From: Prevotellaceae bacterium
GTDB taxonomy: Bacteria > Bacteroidota > Bacteroidia > Bacteroidales > Bacteroidaceae
DNA: 47,852 bases
Direction of reading: 5' to 3'
Assembly: GCA_028726625.1 (NCBI GenBank)
Contig: JAQYPT010000048.1
Span: 1 to 47,852, forward strand
A program made the translations under genes and the position numbers. Positions 1 to 9,193 of this stretch are shown in pieces. The first letter of the stretch is position 1, and every line of letters starts with the position of its first letter. The notes under the pieces are model-generated. The model ran no database searches and was not told the DNA's origin. It was given only the letters and a program-made list of their open reading frames with translations.

Positions 1-36
1 TGAATATTCAAAATCGAAGTGCAATAAAAGAGTACC

Positions 37-100
37 CCTCGCCGAGAGATGCAGACGTTCTCGAAGCGTAGCGAGAGGTTGTCTGCATCTCTCGGCGAGG
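37..100. repeat. Perfect 20-bp inverted repeat (hairpin)
   Basis: The arms at 37-56 and 81-100 are exact reverse complements of 20 bp. The 24-nt loop holds a further 5-bp stem (59-63 with 72-76). This is a very stable stem-loop and may be a terminator of an upstream gene outside the window. It lies 10 bp from the left end of the IS30-family element, and IS30-family elements are known to favour palindromic targets. Confidence 0.75.
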
Positions 101-109
101 AAAAAGAAA

Positions 110-119
110 CAACCAGCAA
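110..119 (+). repeat. IS30-family left terminal inverted repeat
   Basis: CAACCAGCAA here is the exact reverse complement of 1124-1133. It marks the left end of the element. Confidence 0.7.
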
Positions 120-133
120 TACAAATAAAAAAA

Positions 134-151
134 GGGAGACCGCAGTCTCCC
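134..151 (+). promoter_or_regulatory. Hairpin in the IS leader
   Basis: GGGAGAC and GTCTCCC (134-140 and 145-151) form a 7-bp stem with a 4-nt loop just inside the left IS end. Such leader hairpins can block read-through transcription into a transposase. That role is inferred. Confidence 0.5.
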
Positions 152-161
152 AAAGATTAAT

Positions 162-169
162 TAACTTTG
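162..169 (+). promoter_or_regulatory. Putative -7 promoter element of the transposase
   Basis: TAACTTTG matches the Bacteroidota -7 consensus TAnnTTTG exactly. It ends only 4 nt before the GTG start, so transcription would begin at or near the start codon and the message could be leaderless. The -33 region would fall at the hairpin at 134-151. Confidence 0.45.
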
Positions 170-173
170 TATT

Positions 174-1115
174 GTGAAATATCATCAATTAACCTCGGAG
201 CAAAGGTCGCAAATTTTCGCCTTACTCCAAAAGAAAATAGCGAGAAAAGAAATTGCCCGCATTGTGGGCACGAGTGAAGCTACGATCAGTCGTGAGCTAA
301 AGAACAACAGCACGCCATCGGGAAAGTATATCTGGACAAAGGCACAAGATATGGCCATGCAGCGCAGAAAAAGGACGGTAACGAACGCCAGACTCCCCGA
401 TGAATTGGTCTGGAGAATCAAGGAATATATCATCAACGACCAGTGGTCTCCAAGACAAATATCAGGATATCTGCGCAAAAATGAGGGGATAAAGGTGTCC
501 CACCAGTCCATCTATAACATCATCCACAATGACACAACAGGGGAACTTGCCAAGCACACAAGGCATAAGATGAAGTACAGGCGTCGTCCCAAGAGCAAAC
601 ATCTTCCAATCAAGGACAGGGTGAGCATCCATGAAAGAAGCAAGGAAGTTGACGGGAAGAGATTCGGGGATTTTGAGATGGACTTGATCGTAGACCCTGA
701 CCAGCATGCCATACTCACACTGGTGGAGAAATCCACCAACATGCTGCTTATGCAGAAACTGCCATTTGGAAAGCAGTCAAAGCCTCTGGCAAAGGTAGTT
801 AGGAAACTGCTGCTGCCATACAAGGACTGCCTGAAGACCATCACAACAGACAACGGACCTGAATTTGCAGCACATAAGGACATTACCAAGTACTTAGGCG
901 TACCTGTGTACTTCGCCGACCCATATTGCTCATGGCAAAAGGGAGCGATTGAGAATACAAATAAACTAATCAGACAATATATACCGAAAAAGGATTCGTT
1001 TGAATACTACACTGACAAGAGAATTATGTCGATACAAAAGAAATTGAACGAAAGACCGAGAGAAAAATTAAACTTTTCTACACCAAAACGAGAATTCTTC
1101 AAACACGTTTTATAA
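174..1115 (+). CDS. IS30-family transposase
   Basis: This 313-residue DDE transposase moves the surrounding insertion sequence. The N-terminal part has a helix-turn-helix (about residues 7-45, with the IS30-typical TSEQRSQI and ATISRELKNN stretches). The integrase core follows with the catalytic acids in DFEMDLIVD (first Asp), TTDNGPEF (second Asp) and KGAIENTNKLIRQY (Glu). The length is normal for the family and no frame damage is visible, so the enzyme may be active. The start is GTG and no ribosome binding site is seen. An internal start would remove the HTH, so the GTG is preferred. The gene fills the element between its terminal repeats. Confidence 0.93.
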   Translation: MKYHQLTSEQRSQIFALLQKKIARKEIARIVGTSEATISRELKNNSTPSGKYIWTKAQDMAMQRRKRTVTNARLPDELVWRIKEYIINDQWSPRQISGYLRKNEGIKVSHQSIYNIIHNDTTGELAKHTRHKMKYRRRPKSKHLPIKDRVSIHERSKEVDGKRFGDFEMDLIVDPDQHAILTLVEKSTNMLLMQKLPFGKQSKPLAKVVRKLLLPYKDCLKTITTDNGPEFAAHKDITKYLGVPVYFADPYCSWQKGAIENTNKLIRQYIPKKDSFEYYTDKRIMSIQKKLNERPREKLNFSTPKREFFKHVL

Positions 1116-1123
1116 TTTTGCAC

Positions 1124-1133
1124 TTGCTGGTTG
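1124..1133 (-). repeat. IS30-family right terminal inverted repeat
   Basis: TTGCTGGTTG begins 8 bp after the transposase stop codon and mirrors 110-119. Confidence 0.7.
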
Positions 1134-1212
1134 ACTCTACAGCGGCATGATGAATCTCCTTTCAGCCAGCACTTTTATACGCTTTTCCTCGTTCGTTTCC
1201 CAATCTTTTTCG

Positions 1213-1220
1213 TAAATTTG
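1213..1220 (+). promoter_or_regulatory. Putative -7 promoter element of ychF
   Basis: TAAATTTG fits TAnnTTTG and lies 32 nt before the ychF start. The upstream -33 region is only partly matched. This suggests that ychF has its own promoter downstream of the IS. Confidence 0.5.
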
Positions 1221-1252
1221 CACATTATAATATAAACGTTTATCATAACGAC

Positions 1253-2356
1253 ATGTCATTAAAATGTGGTATTGTAGGGTTGCCAAACGTGGGCAAGTCT
1301 ACCCTATTCAACTGCTTGTCGAGTGCCAAGGCACAGGCAGCAAATTTTCCTTTTTGTACGATTGAGCCCAACGTGGGCGTGATAACAGTACCCGATGAAC
1401 GGCTCACCAAATTGGCTGAGATTGTGCATCCGGGACGCATTGTGCCTGCCACATGCGAGATAGTAGACATTGCAGGATTGGTAAAGGGAGCGTCCAAAGG
1501 CGAAGGCTTGGGCAACAAATTCCTTGGAAACATACGCGAATGTGATGCGCTGATACACGTTATCCGCTGTTTCGACGATGACAACGTGGTACGCGAGGGC
1601 GGTATGGCGGTGAATCCCGTCAGCGACAAAGAGGTGATTGACACCGAATTGCAACTCAAAGACTTAGAAACCATAGAGGCGCAACTATCCAAACAGCAAA
1701 AAATAGCTGCTTCGGGCAACAAGGAAGCCAAGACGCTTGTTACCGTATTAGAAGCCTACAAAGAGGTGTTGGAGCAAGGAAAGAACGCACGGACGGTTTC
1801 GTTCGACACCAAAGAGGAAGAGGAGGCAGCGCACAACCTGTTTCTGCTGACCACCAAGCCCGTACTGTATGTGTGCAATGTGGACGAGGCAAGTGCCAAA
1901 GAAGGCAACGCTTATAGTGCCCAAATAGAGAAAATAGCCCAAGAAGAGGGTGCCGAAGCCATGGTGATTGCCGCCAAGACAGAAGAAGATATTGCGTCTT
2001 TGGAGACCTACGAGGACAAGCAAATGTTTTTAGAAGAATTGGGATTGACCGAAAGTGGCGTGAACCGCCTCATCAAAAAGGCTTATTCGCTGCTCAACCT
2101 GCAAACCTTCATCACGGCTGGCGAAATGGAAGTAAAGGCTTGGACGTACCACAAAGGCTGGAAAGCGCCACAATGTGCTGGCGTCATCCATACCGATTTT
2201 GAGAAAGGTTTTATCCGGGCAGAGGTCATCAAATACGATGATTACATCAAATATGGCAGCGAAAGTGCCGTAAGAGAAGCCGGCAAATTGGGCATAGAAG
2301 GTAAAGATTATATTGTCCAAGACGGTGACATCATGCACTTTAGATTTAATGTTTAA
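1253..2356 (+). CDS. ychF: Ribosome-associated ATPase/GTPase YchF (OLA1 type)
   Basis: YchF is a universally conserved P-loop protein that binds ribosomes and hydrolyses ATP in preference to GTP. This protein has 367 residues, the usual size. The P-loop GLPNVGKST is at about residues 8-16, the switch II region is DIAGLVKGASKGEGLGNKFL, and the usual NKxD is replaced by NVDE, the change that gives the family its adenine preference. A central coiled coil (about 130-190) and a C-terminal TGS domain ending in DIMHFRFNV complete the family layout. It stands between the IS and lgt, with its own promoter candidate. Cytoplasmic. Confidence 0.97.
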   Translation: MSLKCGIVGLPNVGKSTLFNCLSSAKAQAANFPFCTIEPNVGVITVPDERLTKLAEIVHPGRIVPATCEIVDIAGLVKGASKGEGLGNKFLGNIRECDALIHVIRCFDDDNVVREGGMAVNPVSDKEVIDTELQLKDLETIEAQLSKQQKIAASGNKEAKTLVTVLEAYKEVLEQGKNARTVSFDTKEEEEAAHNLFLLTTKPVLYVCNVDEASAKEGNAYSAQIEKIAQEEGAEAMVIAAKTEEDIASLETYEDKQMFLEELGLTESGVNRLIKKAYSLLNLQTFITAGEMEVKAWTYHKGWKAPQCAGVIHTDFEKGFIRAEVIKYDDYIKYGSESAVREAGKLGIEGKDYIVQDGDIMHFRFNV

Positions 2357-2422
2357 CAATCGACAATTGGGCTAATAAGCCTAATTAGGCCAATTAGCCA
2401 AATAGCCTAATAACAAAACAAT

Positions 2423-3271
2423 ATGATAGACCACCTACTTTACATCCTGTGGAATCCTGATTTAGAGATATTCCGCATCGGCAATTTTGCCATTCGTTGG
2501 TATTCAACCTGCTGGTTGATAGGACTTGCCTTGGCATACTTCATCGTGAAATGGCTCTATAAGGACCAAAAGGTGAAGGATGCGTATTTCGATCCGCTGT
2601 TTATATATTGCTTTTTAGGCATTTTAATCGGTGCCCGATTGGGACACTGCCTGTTCTATCAGCCCGATTACTTTTTGTCTTCGTGGACACATGTCGTCGA
2701 AATGTTCCTGCCTATTCACCAGATGGCGGACGGTTCATGGAAGTTTACGGGGTACGAGGGATTGGCTTCGCACGGTGGTACAATAGGACTCATGGTGGCA
2801 CTCTATCTGTACTATCGCAAAACAGGCATGAACTTGTGGCATGTACTCGACGACATTGCCATTGCCACCCCTATCACTGCGTGCTTTATCCGTTTGGGCA
2901 ACCTCATGAACAGCGAGATTATCGGCACACCAACCAATGTGCCTTGGGCTTTTATTTTTGAGCGGGTAGACATGACGCCACGCCACCCAGGACAGTTGTA
3001 CGAGGCGATTGCCTACTTTTTCTTCTTCTTCGTCATGCTGCATTTCTACAAGCGAACCTCCAAAGAGGTGGGCACTGGCTTCTATTTCGGCTTGTGCCTT
3101 ACCCTCATTTTCACGTTCCGCTTCTTCATAGAATACACCAAGGATATACAAGTTGACTTCGAATCGGGCATGATTTTCAACATGGGACAACTGCTGAGCA
3201 TTCCTTTTATCATCCTTGGTATTGTCTGCATGAGGGGTGGGAAATGGATGAAAAAATTGGGAGCGAAATGA
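2423..3271 (+). CDS. lgt: Prolipoprotein diacylglyceryl transferase
   Basis: Lgt is the inner-membrane enzyme that moves a diacylglyceryl group from phosphatidylglycerol to the lipobox cysteine of prolipoproteins, the first step of lipoprotein maturation. The 282-residue protein has about seven hydrophobic segments and the family signature around [20 protein letters not shown], followed by RHPGQLYEA. The central HGG (SHGGTIG, about residue 117) is also typical. It follows ychF by 66 bp of AT-rich sequence and may be cotranscribed with it. The many lipoproteins encoded in this window depend on this activity. Confidence 0.97.
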   Translation: MIDHLLYILWNPDLEIFRIGNFAIRWYSTCWLIGLALAYFIVKWLYKDQKVKDAYFDPLFIYCFLGILIGARLGHCLFYQPDYFLSSWTHVVEMFLPIHQMADGSWKFTGYEGLASHGGTIGLMVALYLYYRKTGMNLWHVLDDIAIATPITACFIRLGNLMNSEIIGTPTNVPWAFIFERVDMTPRHPGQLYEAIAYFFFFFVMLHFYKRTSKEVGTGFYFGLCLTLIFTFRFFIEYTKDIQVDFESGMIFNMGQLLSIPFIILGIVCMRGGKWMKKLGAK

Positions 3272-3302
3272 TATTTTCGTCCCTACGCTAAAACTTACCG
3301 AG

Positions 3303-3338
3303 GCATCCACCCTACTTTGAAAGAAGTAAGGTGGATGC
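3303..3338 (+). terminator. Hairpin after lgt
   Basis: Positions 3303-3317 pair with 3324-3338 over 15 bp with one mismatch and a 6-nt loop. It lies 31 bp after the lgt stop. No strong T-run follows, so termination is inferred from position and stability. Confidence 0.6.
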
Positions 3339-3374
3339 TGATGAACAAAATAACAATCAACATACCTTTTATTC

Positions 3375-5762
3375 ATGACTAACAAAACCTTTATCTTATT
3401 GGCTTTCTTAGCCTTGAGTGGTGCTTGTATGGCACAAAATAGAGTGGAAAAAGAACTTTCCTCATGGCAATTCTCTCGCAATGGGGATGCGTGGCAATCG
3501 GTAACAGTGCCACACGACTGGGCAATCAAAGGACCATTTGACAAGCAGTGGGACCGCCAATTCTTAGGTATCACGCAAGACGGACAACGCACCCCTATAT
3601 GGCACACTGGACGTTCGGGTGGACTGCCTTGGTTGGGACGTGGCGAATATCGCACCACCATCAACGTACGCGACCTCGATGCACGCACAGAACTTTATTT
3701 CGATGGTGCCATGAGCGAGCCTGTTGTCTATGTCAATGGCACGGAAGCGGGTCGGTGGGCGTATGGATACAACGCTTTTCGCATTGATATCACGCCCTAC
3801 TTAAAACGTGGAGACAATGAGATACTGGTCAAACTGAACAACTTGGAGGAGAGCAGCAGATGGTATCCGGGAGCTGGATTATACCGTCCAGTGACGCTGA
3901 TTACGACCAATAAAACCTATATAGACCCTTGGCAAACGTATTTCCGCACCCTCTCCGTTTCGCAACAAGGAGCGGAAATTGCCGTGAATGCACAAGCAAA
4001 GGGACTCAAAGAGAACGACAAGCTCAAGACGCACATTATCCTAAGAGACAAAGACGGTAGGACAATTGCACAGAATACTGTAGAAAACGATGCGAAAGGA
4101 GATGTGGCAACGACGTTGAACATCAAGAATCCACAACTTTGGAGTCCCGAACATCCCTATCTCTACACGTTACAAATCTGCGTGAAACGAGGCAGCAAAA
4201 CGTTGGATGCCACCTCACAACAGGTGGGAATCCGCACCATAGCCATTACGAAAGAGCACGGTTTTCAGCTCAATGGCATCACACGAAAGTTCAAAGGCGT
4301 ATGTCTGCACCACGATTTAGGACCTCTTGGTGCGGCTGCCAACAAGGCTGCCATGATTCGACAGATACGCATCATGAAAGATATGGGCGTAGATGCCATT
4401 CGTACTGCGCACAACATGCCTTCGCAAATGCAAATGCAGGTGTGCGACTCCATGGGGATGATGGTCATGGCAGAGAGCTTTGACGCCTGGAAAGAGCCAA
4501 AGGTAAAGAATGGTTACAATCGGTTTTACGATGAATGGTGGCGCAAAGACCTTACAAATCTTATTTTGGGGCATCGCAATCACCCATCTATCGTGATGTG
4601 GAGCATTGGCAACGAGATACCCGAACAAGCCAACCAGCAGGGTACGGAGCGCGCCAAAACCATGGTAAAATTTTGCCATAGCCTCGATTCTACACGCACC
4701 GTCACTTGCGGTGTGGATAATCCAGAGGGCAGCGTTAATTGCGGTTTCTATGCTGCCACAGACGTACCGGGCTTTAATTATCGTGTGTTCCTTTACGAAA
4801 AACTCATCGACAAGCTGCCACAAGGGTTCTTGTTGGGTTCTGAAACATCGTCAGCAGTGAGTTCAAGAGGGGTCTATAAATTCCCTGTAGAAGAGAAGAA
4901 CATGGCTACCTACGATGATGGACAATGCTCATCGTACGACGTAGAGAAGGTGAGCTGGGGCAGTTACCCCGATGAAGACTTTGCCAAACAAGACGATTTG
5001 CCCTACTCTATCGGTCAATTCGTGTGGACAGGCATCGATTACATCGGCGAACCCACTCCTTATTACAGCTATTGGCCCTCACGAAGCAGCTACTTTGCGC
5101 CGGTTGACTTGGCGGGATTACCCAAAGATCGCTATTACCTGTATCGCTCGGTGTGGAACACTTCCTCTCCCACCCTACACCTTTTGCCACATTGGACATG
5201 GCATGGACGTGAGGGAAAGGTAACACCCGTGTACTGTTATACGAGTTATCCCGAAGCTGAACTCTTTGTCAATGGCAAGAGCCAAGGACGCATCAAGAAG
5301 AACAAGGCATCCAAATTAGATCGCTACCGCTTGCGCTGGAACAACGTTGTGTATGAGCCAGGCGAACTGAAGGTAGTGGCTTACGATGAAAAGGGCAAGG
5401 AAGTAGCTCAACAAACCGTTCACACCGCTGGTGCACCTCATGCACTCAAGATTGAAGTAGACAAGCAACAGCTCGCAAACGACAGCAAGGACTTGCTGTA
5501 TTACACCATTAGTATGGTAGACAAAGACGGCAACCTCTGTCCCGATGCCAACGACCTGTTGCTCTTTGAAGTATCAGGCGCTGCCCGTTTCAAGGCTGTC
5601 TGCAATGGCGACGCCACGTCATTAGAACCGTTCCACCTTCCTAATATGCACCTTTTTCACGGCAAATTAGTGGTAACAGTGCAAAGCAACGGGCTGAAAG
5701 GGCAAGTGCAATTAACCGTCAAAGCTCCTCAATTAGGAATCAGCGCACAGCACACACTATAA
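3375..5762 (+). CDS. Secreted glycoside hydrolase family 2 (beta-galactosidase-like)
   Basis: A 795-residue GH2 enzyme that would remove non-reducing-end sugars, most likely beta-galactosides, in the periplasm. A signal peptide ending in CMAQ (about residue 21) is followed by the GH2 sugar-binding jelly roll (about 30-180), the Ig-like domain (about 185-285), the TIM barrel (about 290-580) and C-terminal DUF4982-like and Ig-like domains. The acid/base is E414 in SIGNEIPEQ and the nucleophile is E490 in LLGSETSS. The cysteine in the signal region is not a good lipobox. The gene is flanked by hairpins on both sides, so it is probably a separate transcript from the PUL that follows. The exact substrate cannot be read from the sequence, and beta-galactofuranosidase or beta-glucuronidase activity are alternatives. 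Confidence 0.9.
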   Translation: MTNKTFILLAFLALSGACMAQNRVEKELSSWQFSRNGDAWQSVTVPHDWAIKGPFDKQWDRQFLGITQDGQRTPIWHTGRSGGLPWLGRGEYRTTINVRDLDARTELYFDGAMSEPVVYVNGTEAGRWAYGYNAFRIDITPYLKRGDNEILVKLNNLEESSRWYPGAGLYRPVTLITTNKTYIDPWQTYFRTLSVSQQGAEIAVNAQAKGLKENDKLKTHIILRDKDGRTIAQNTVENDAKGDVATTLNIKNPQLWSPEHPYLYTLQICVKRGSKTLDATSQQVGIRTIAITKEHGFQLNGITRKFKGVCLHHDLGPLGAAANKAAMIRQIRIMKDMGVDAIRTAHNMPSQMQMQVCDSMGMMVMAESFDAWKEPKVKNGYNRFYDEWWRKDLTNLILGHRNHPSIVMWSIGNEIPEQANQQGTERAKTMVKFCHSLDSTRTVTCGVDNPEGSVNCGFYAATDVPGFNYRVFLYEKLIDKLPQGFLLGSETSSAVSSRGVYKFPVEEKNMATYDDGQCSSYDVEKVSWGSYPDEDFAKQDDLPYSIGQFVWTGIDYIGEPTPYYSYWPSRSSYFAPVDLAGLPKDRYYLYRSVWNTSSPTLHLLPHWTWHGREGKVTPVYCYTSYPEAELFVNGKSQGRIKKNKASKLDRYRLRWNNVVYEPGELKVVAYDEKGKEVAQQTVHTAGAPHALKIEVDKQQLANDSKDLLYYTISMVDKDGNLCPDANDLLLFEVSGAARFKAVCNGDATSLEPFHLPNMHLFHGKLVVTVQSNGLKGQVQLTVKAPQLGISAQHTL

Positions 5763-6184
5763 ATGAAAGAAAGAGATTGTTCAAGTGGTTCACCACACTT
5801 CAACTTATTTCACCTATATTTAAGATGACGCAGTGCGTTTTGGACGCACTGCGTCATTATGCTTAACCTTACTACATAAAAACAAGAGCCATATCTTTGG
5901 TAATATTGAACGCTAATCATTCTCGCAGCCTTCAGTCTTTAATCCTTCGAATATGGTTCCCTTATAGCCATAACCACTGATTTGAGCTACCTCATCAAGT
6001 CTGACAAGAGGACCTCTCATATCGGTAGATTGCAATCTGGTTGTGCACCTTCCTTGAAACACAGACTTGAAATCATGGCAATTACACTTACTTTTGGAAT
6101 CCGACATAAACAGGATTTGTGTTAATAAATCGTAAATATTAGTTTGATTTTCAAAATATTATTCAATAATATCGATTATTTTTC
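5763..6184. other. Intergenic region between GH2 gene and lacI-type regulator
   Basis: This 422-bp stretch has no convincing gene. It holds the terminator-like hairpin at 5825-5857 and, near its right end, a very AT-rich upstream region of the regulator promoter (6120-6185). A 64-codon minus-strand frame (5913-6107) is present, but nothing recognisable is encoded. Confidence 0.6.
5825..5857 (+). terminator. Terminator-like hairpin after the GH2 gene
   Basis: A perfect 13-bp stem (5825-5837 with 5845-5857, arms ATGACGCAGTGCG and its complement) encloses a 7-nt loop. It lies 63 bp after the GH2 stop. The downstream sequence is only mildly T-rich. Confidence 0.65.
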
Positions 6185-6202
6185 ATACTTTTGCAAAAGT
6201 AT
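6185..6202 (+). promoter_or_regulatory. 18-bp perfect palindrome overlapping a -7 element (candidate operator)
   Basis: ATACTTTTGCAAAAGTAT is a perfect 18-bp palindrome with a central GC step, the usual form of a LacI-family operator. Its left half contains TACTTTTG (6186-6193), an exact TAnnTTTG -7 element. It lies 26 bp before the regulator start codon, so binding there would block RNA polymerase and give autorepression. No second copy was found in front of fucI or either susC-type gene. Confidence 0.6.
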
Positions 6203-6228
6203 CATTATCACCTAAATCGTTATAGCTA

Positions 6229-7263
6229 ATGCCGCTAATTAAGAAAGTATCGATAAAAGATATTGCAGAGGCTGCGGGCGTTTCCACGACTCTGGTTTCG
6301 TTCGTTCTCAACGGAAAAGCAGAGGAATACCGCATCAACGCTGACACAGCGAAGCGCATCATGGATACGGCCGAGAGCATGCGCTACCGACCTAACATCG
6401 CGGCACAGAGCCTTCGCGGAGGGCGTTCGCGTGTCGTCGGTATCGTATTACCAGACATATCCAACCCTTTCTTCTCTTCATTGGCGCGCCTGTTTGAAGA
6501 CATGTCTGCCAATTTTGGCTACACTGTCTTTTTCGGCAGTTCAGACGAGCGTCCAGATCGCATGCGGAAAACGGCTGGAAACCTGATTAATCGCGGCGTA
6601 GATGGTCTGATTGTAGCCCCCTGTGAAGATACGGAAAGCTACCTTGTCAACGTGGCCAAAAATGATGTCCCGTTGGTACTCATAGACCGCTACTTCCCTG
6701 ATACAGACATTAGTTATGTGGGATTGAACAATTACAAAGCCACCTACGACGCAACCAACTATCTGCTCCAGTCAGGCTACCAGAGACCAGCGTTTATTGC
6801 CTACGACCTAAACCTGATTCACATGAAAGAGCGTACACGTGGATACTGCGAAAGTATGAAGAACGCAGGGAAAGAATCAGTGAGCAAAGTGTTCTACCTT
6901 CAACAAAAAGCTGTTGTTGACCAGGCTGACGAACTGATGAAACGCGTGTTATCAGCAGGCTTTGACTCACTCATGTTCGCCACAAACCTCATTTCGCTCT
7001 CGTGCCTGTATGCCATACGGACACTCAACGAGAATGTAACGAGCAAGATTGGTCTGGTGGGGTTCGATGGCAACCCGGTATTCGACTTTTATGAGAAACC
7101 TATTGCCTATGTCAAACAACCCATGGAGCAACTTGTGAAATACACGCTAGAGGCGCTAATGGATCAGATTAACGGCAAAGAGGCTCCATCCATGTTGATT
7201 GATGGAAAACTCGCTGTAACAGGTGGCAAAGGATTGTCTCACGCTGAAGACGTTATAACGTGA
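6229..7263 (+). CDS. LacI-family transcriptional regulator of the PUL
   Basis: A 344-residue LacI/GalR-type DNA-binding regulator. The N-terminal HTH runs from SIKDIAEAAGVSTTLVSFVLNG (residues 8-29), followed by the hinge helix (YRPNIAAQSLRGG) and a periplasmic-binding-protein-like effector domain (about 63-340) with VVGIVLPDISNPFF. The ATG chosen places the HTH at the normal distance from the N-terminus. It is the first gene of the co-directional locus, only 85 bp ahead of fucI with no hairpin between, so it may share transcripts with the catabolic genes. The effector is unknown. D-arabinose, D-ribulose or an arabinan fragment would fit the context. Confidence 0.93.
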   Translation: MPLIKKVSIKDIAEAAGVSTTLVSFVLNGKAEEYRINADTAKRIMDTAESMRYRPNIAAQSLRGGRSRVVGIVLPDISNPFFSSLARLFEDMSANFGYTVFFGSSDERPDRMRKTAGNLINRGVDGLIVAPCEDTESYLVNVAKNDVPLVLIDRYFPDTDISYVGLNNYKATYDATNYLLQSGYQRPAFIAYDLNLIHMKERTRGYCESMKNAGKESVSKVFYLQQKAVVDQADELMKRVLSAGFDSLMFATNLISLSCLYAIRTLNENVTSKIGLVGFDGNPVFDFYEKPIAYVKQPMEQLVKYTLEALMDQINGKEAPSMLIDGKLAVTGGKGLSHAEDVIT

Positions 7264-7348
7264 ACCCAATAGGAGGTGTCGTTGGATGCAAAACAAAAAA
7301 CTAAAAGGTTTCAGCTAATATTTAATTACCTAACATAAAAATATAACT

Positions 7349-9136
7349 ATGGAAAAAACAAGATTGAATAGTGAGAATCCAAAAATTGGAATTCGTCCTA
7401 TCATTGACGGTCGCCGAGGTGGCATCCGAGAATCATTGGAAGACATGACCATGAACATGGCGAAACGAGTGGCCGACCTGTACGCATCGTCATTGCGCTA
7501 CAGTAACGGTGACCCTGTGGAATGTGTTATTGCAGACACTACCATTGGCGGTGTGGCAGAAGCAGCGCGTGTGGACGAACAATTGAAAAAACAGGGAGTT
7601 GGTGTAATTTTATCGGTTTCTCCCTGCTGGTGTTATGGTTTTGAGACCATCAACATGGACGGTGACTTGCCAAGAGCCATTTGGGGCTTCAATGGCACAG
7701 AAAGACCTGGTGCTGTTTACCTTGCAGCGGCACTGGCAGTTCATAATCAGAAAGGTCTGCCTACATTCGGCATCTACGGTCGTGACGTACAGGATGTAGA
7801 CAGCGAGGAGATTCCTGAAGATGTGAAAGAAAAGTTGCTGCGTTTCGCAAAAGCAGGTTTGGCAGTTGCCACCATGCGCGGAAAAGCATACCTATCCATC
7901 GGAAGCGTATCGATGGGTATCGGTGGCTCTATTCCAAACCCAGATTTCTTCCAGGATTATCTCGGCATGCGCAACGAATATGTCGATGCCAGCGAAATTG
8001 AAAGGCGTATCAAACTCGGCATCTACGACCACGAGGAATTTGACAAAGCCATGGCTTGGATCGAGAAGTATTGCAAAACTAACGAAGGAGAAGATCACAA
8101 CCCCAAACACCTTATCTATTCACGGGAAGAAAAAGATGCAGTTTGGGAGTATGTTGTCAAGATGACCATGATTTTCCGTGACCTGATGATTGGTAACCCC
8201 AAGTTGGCAGAAATGGGATTCAAAGAAGAGTCCAACGGTCACTACGCTCTGGTGGGTGGGTTCCAAGGACAGAGACAATGGACGGACTTCAAGCCAGATG
8301 GTGATTTTTCAGAAACCATCTTGAATAGCTCTTTCGACTGGAATGGCATTCGTGAAGCCTTTACATTTGCTACCGAAAATGACACGCTGAATGGTGTTTC
8401 AATGCTGTTCAACAAGCTGTTGAGCAACCGCGCACAGATCTTTGCAGACGTCAGGACATATTGGAGTCCCGCTGCCTACGAGCGTGTGACGGGACAGAAG
8501 TTGGAAGGCGACGCAGCCAACGGATTCATCCATCTCATCAACTCCGGCTCCTGCACACTCGACGGTTCTGGAAGACAAACAGAAAACGGCAAGCCTGCCA
8601 TGAAACCTTTCTGGGAAATCCAGGAAAAAGAAGCAGAGGCATGCCTCAAGGCCACGACATGGTATCCATCAAACCGTGACTATATGCGAGGCGGCGGTTT
8701 TTCTGCACAGTTCCAAACCAAAGGTGGAATGCCACTTACCATGTGCCGCTTGAACCTGATTAAGGGTCAGGGACCTGTTTTGCAGATAGCTGAGGGATGG
8801 AGTGTGGAATTAAACGACAAATCCTTTGCCGCCATCAACGAGCGTACTGACGCCATTTGGCCATCTACCTTCTTCGCCCCACGACTGACAGGCAAGGGAT
8901 ACTTTAAAGATGTATACTCCGTCATGAATAATTGGGGAGCCAACCATGGAGCCATCAGCTACGGACACATCGGTGCCGACCTGATTACATTGGCGTCGAT
9001 GCTGCGCATCCCCGTATGCATGCACAATGTTCCCGAAGAACAGATTTTCCGACCCAGTACTTGGACTGCTTTTGGTGAAGACATGGAAGGCAGCGACTTC
9101 CGTGCATGCAAAAACTTCGGACCCTTATACAAATAA
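7349..9136 (+). CDS. fucI: L-fucose/D-arabinose isomerase
   Basis: A cytoplasmic Mn-dependent aldose-ketose isomerase, 595 residues against 591 in E. coli FucI, and similar along its whole length (for example [48 protein letters not shown]). E343, D367 and H533 line up with the metal ligands E337, D361 and H528 of the E. coli enzyme. FucI converts L-fucose to L-fuculose and equally D-arabinose to D-ribulose. The neighbours (GH183, GH116, GH172, AraB-type kinase, no fuculose aldolase) favour D-arabinose as the true substrate here. That is inference. No separate TAnnTTTG promoter is visible upstream, so it may be transcribed from the regulator promoter. Confidence 0.95.
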   Translation: MEKTRLNSENPKIGIRPIIDGRRGGIRESLEDMTMNMAKRVADLYASSLRYSNGDPVECVIADTTIGGVAEAARVDEQLKKQGVGVILSVSPCWCYGFETINMDGDLPRAIWGFNGTERPGAVYLAAALAVHNQKGLPTFGIYGRDVQDVDSEEIPEDVKEKLLRFAKAGLAVATMRGKAYLSIGSVSMGIGGSIPNPDFFQDYLGMRNEYVDASEIERRIKLGIYDHEEFDKAMAWIEKYCKTNEGEDHNPKHLIYSREEKDAVWEYVVKMTMIFRDLMIGNPKLAEMGFKEESNGHYALVGGFQGQRQWTDFKPDGDFSETILNSSFDWNGIREAFTFATENDTLNGVSMLFNKLLSNRAQIFADVRTYWSPAAYERVTGQKLEGDAANGFIHLINSGSCTLDGSGRQTENGKPAMKPFWEIQEKEAEACLKATTWYPSNRDYMRGGGFSAQFQTKGGMPLTMCRLNLIKGQGPVLQIAEGWSVELNDKSFAAINERTDAIWPSTFFAPRLTGKGYFKDVYSVMNNWGANHGAISYGHIGADLITLASMLRIPVCMHNVPEEQIFRPSTWTAFGEDMEGSDFRACKNFGPLYK

Positions 9137-9144
9137 AACACCTG

Positions 9145-9178
9145 GACAAGTGCTTGTTTGACAGGGCAAGCACTTGTC
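9145..9178 (+). terminator. Intercistronic hairpin after fucI
   Basis: A perfect 12-bp stem (9145-9156 GACAAGTGCTTG with 9167-9178) and a 10-nt loop lie 8 bp after fucI and 15 bp before the next start. It could be a partial terminator or an RNA-stability element that sets expression of fucI relative to the downstream genes. Confidence 0.6.
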
Positions 9179-9193
9179 TACCTAAATACATGC

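Larger units (their letters stand above)
110..1133 (+). mobile_element. IS30-family insertion sequence, apparently complete
   Basis: One full-length IS30-type transposase gene is bracketed by short terminal inverted repeats, CAACCAGCAA at 110-119 and TTGCTGGTTG at 1124-1133. The repeats continue imperfectly inward. The element is about 1.02 kb, normal for a compact IS30 member such as those found in Bacteroides. No convincing 2-3 bp target duplication is visible, so the exact outer boundary is uncertain by a base or two and the ends may have changed after insertion. Confidence 0.8.

Noticed and set aside
37..100. CRISPR-like or attachment site at the first palindrome
   Set aside because: A single inverted repeat with no spacers and no integrase nearby. 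A terminator or hairpin target fits better.
107..1136. Target-site duplication around the IS30-family element
   Set aside because: No matching 2-3 bp pair is seen with any sensible choice of ends.
2735..3688. 317-codon minus-strand frame across lgt and the GH2 gene
   Set aside because: It runs antisense through two clear genes, with composition expected for a shadow frame.
5913..6107. 64-codon minus-strand frame between the GH2 gene and the regulator
   Set aside because: It has several cysteines and no stop, but no recognisable domain, no TAnnTTTG promoter in front and no partner genes on that strand. Left as part of the intergenic region.
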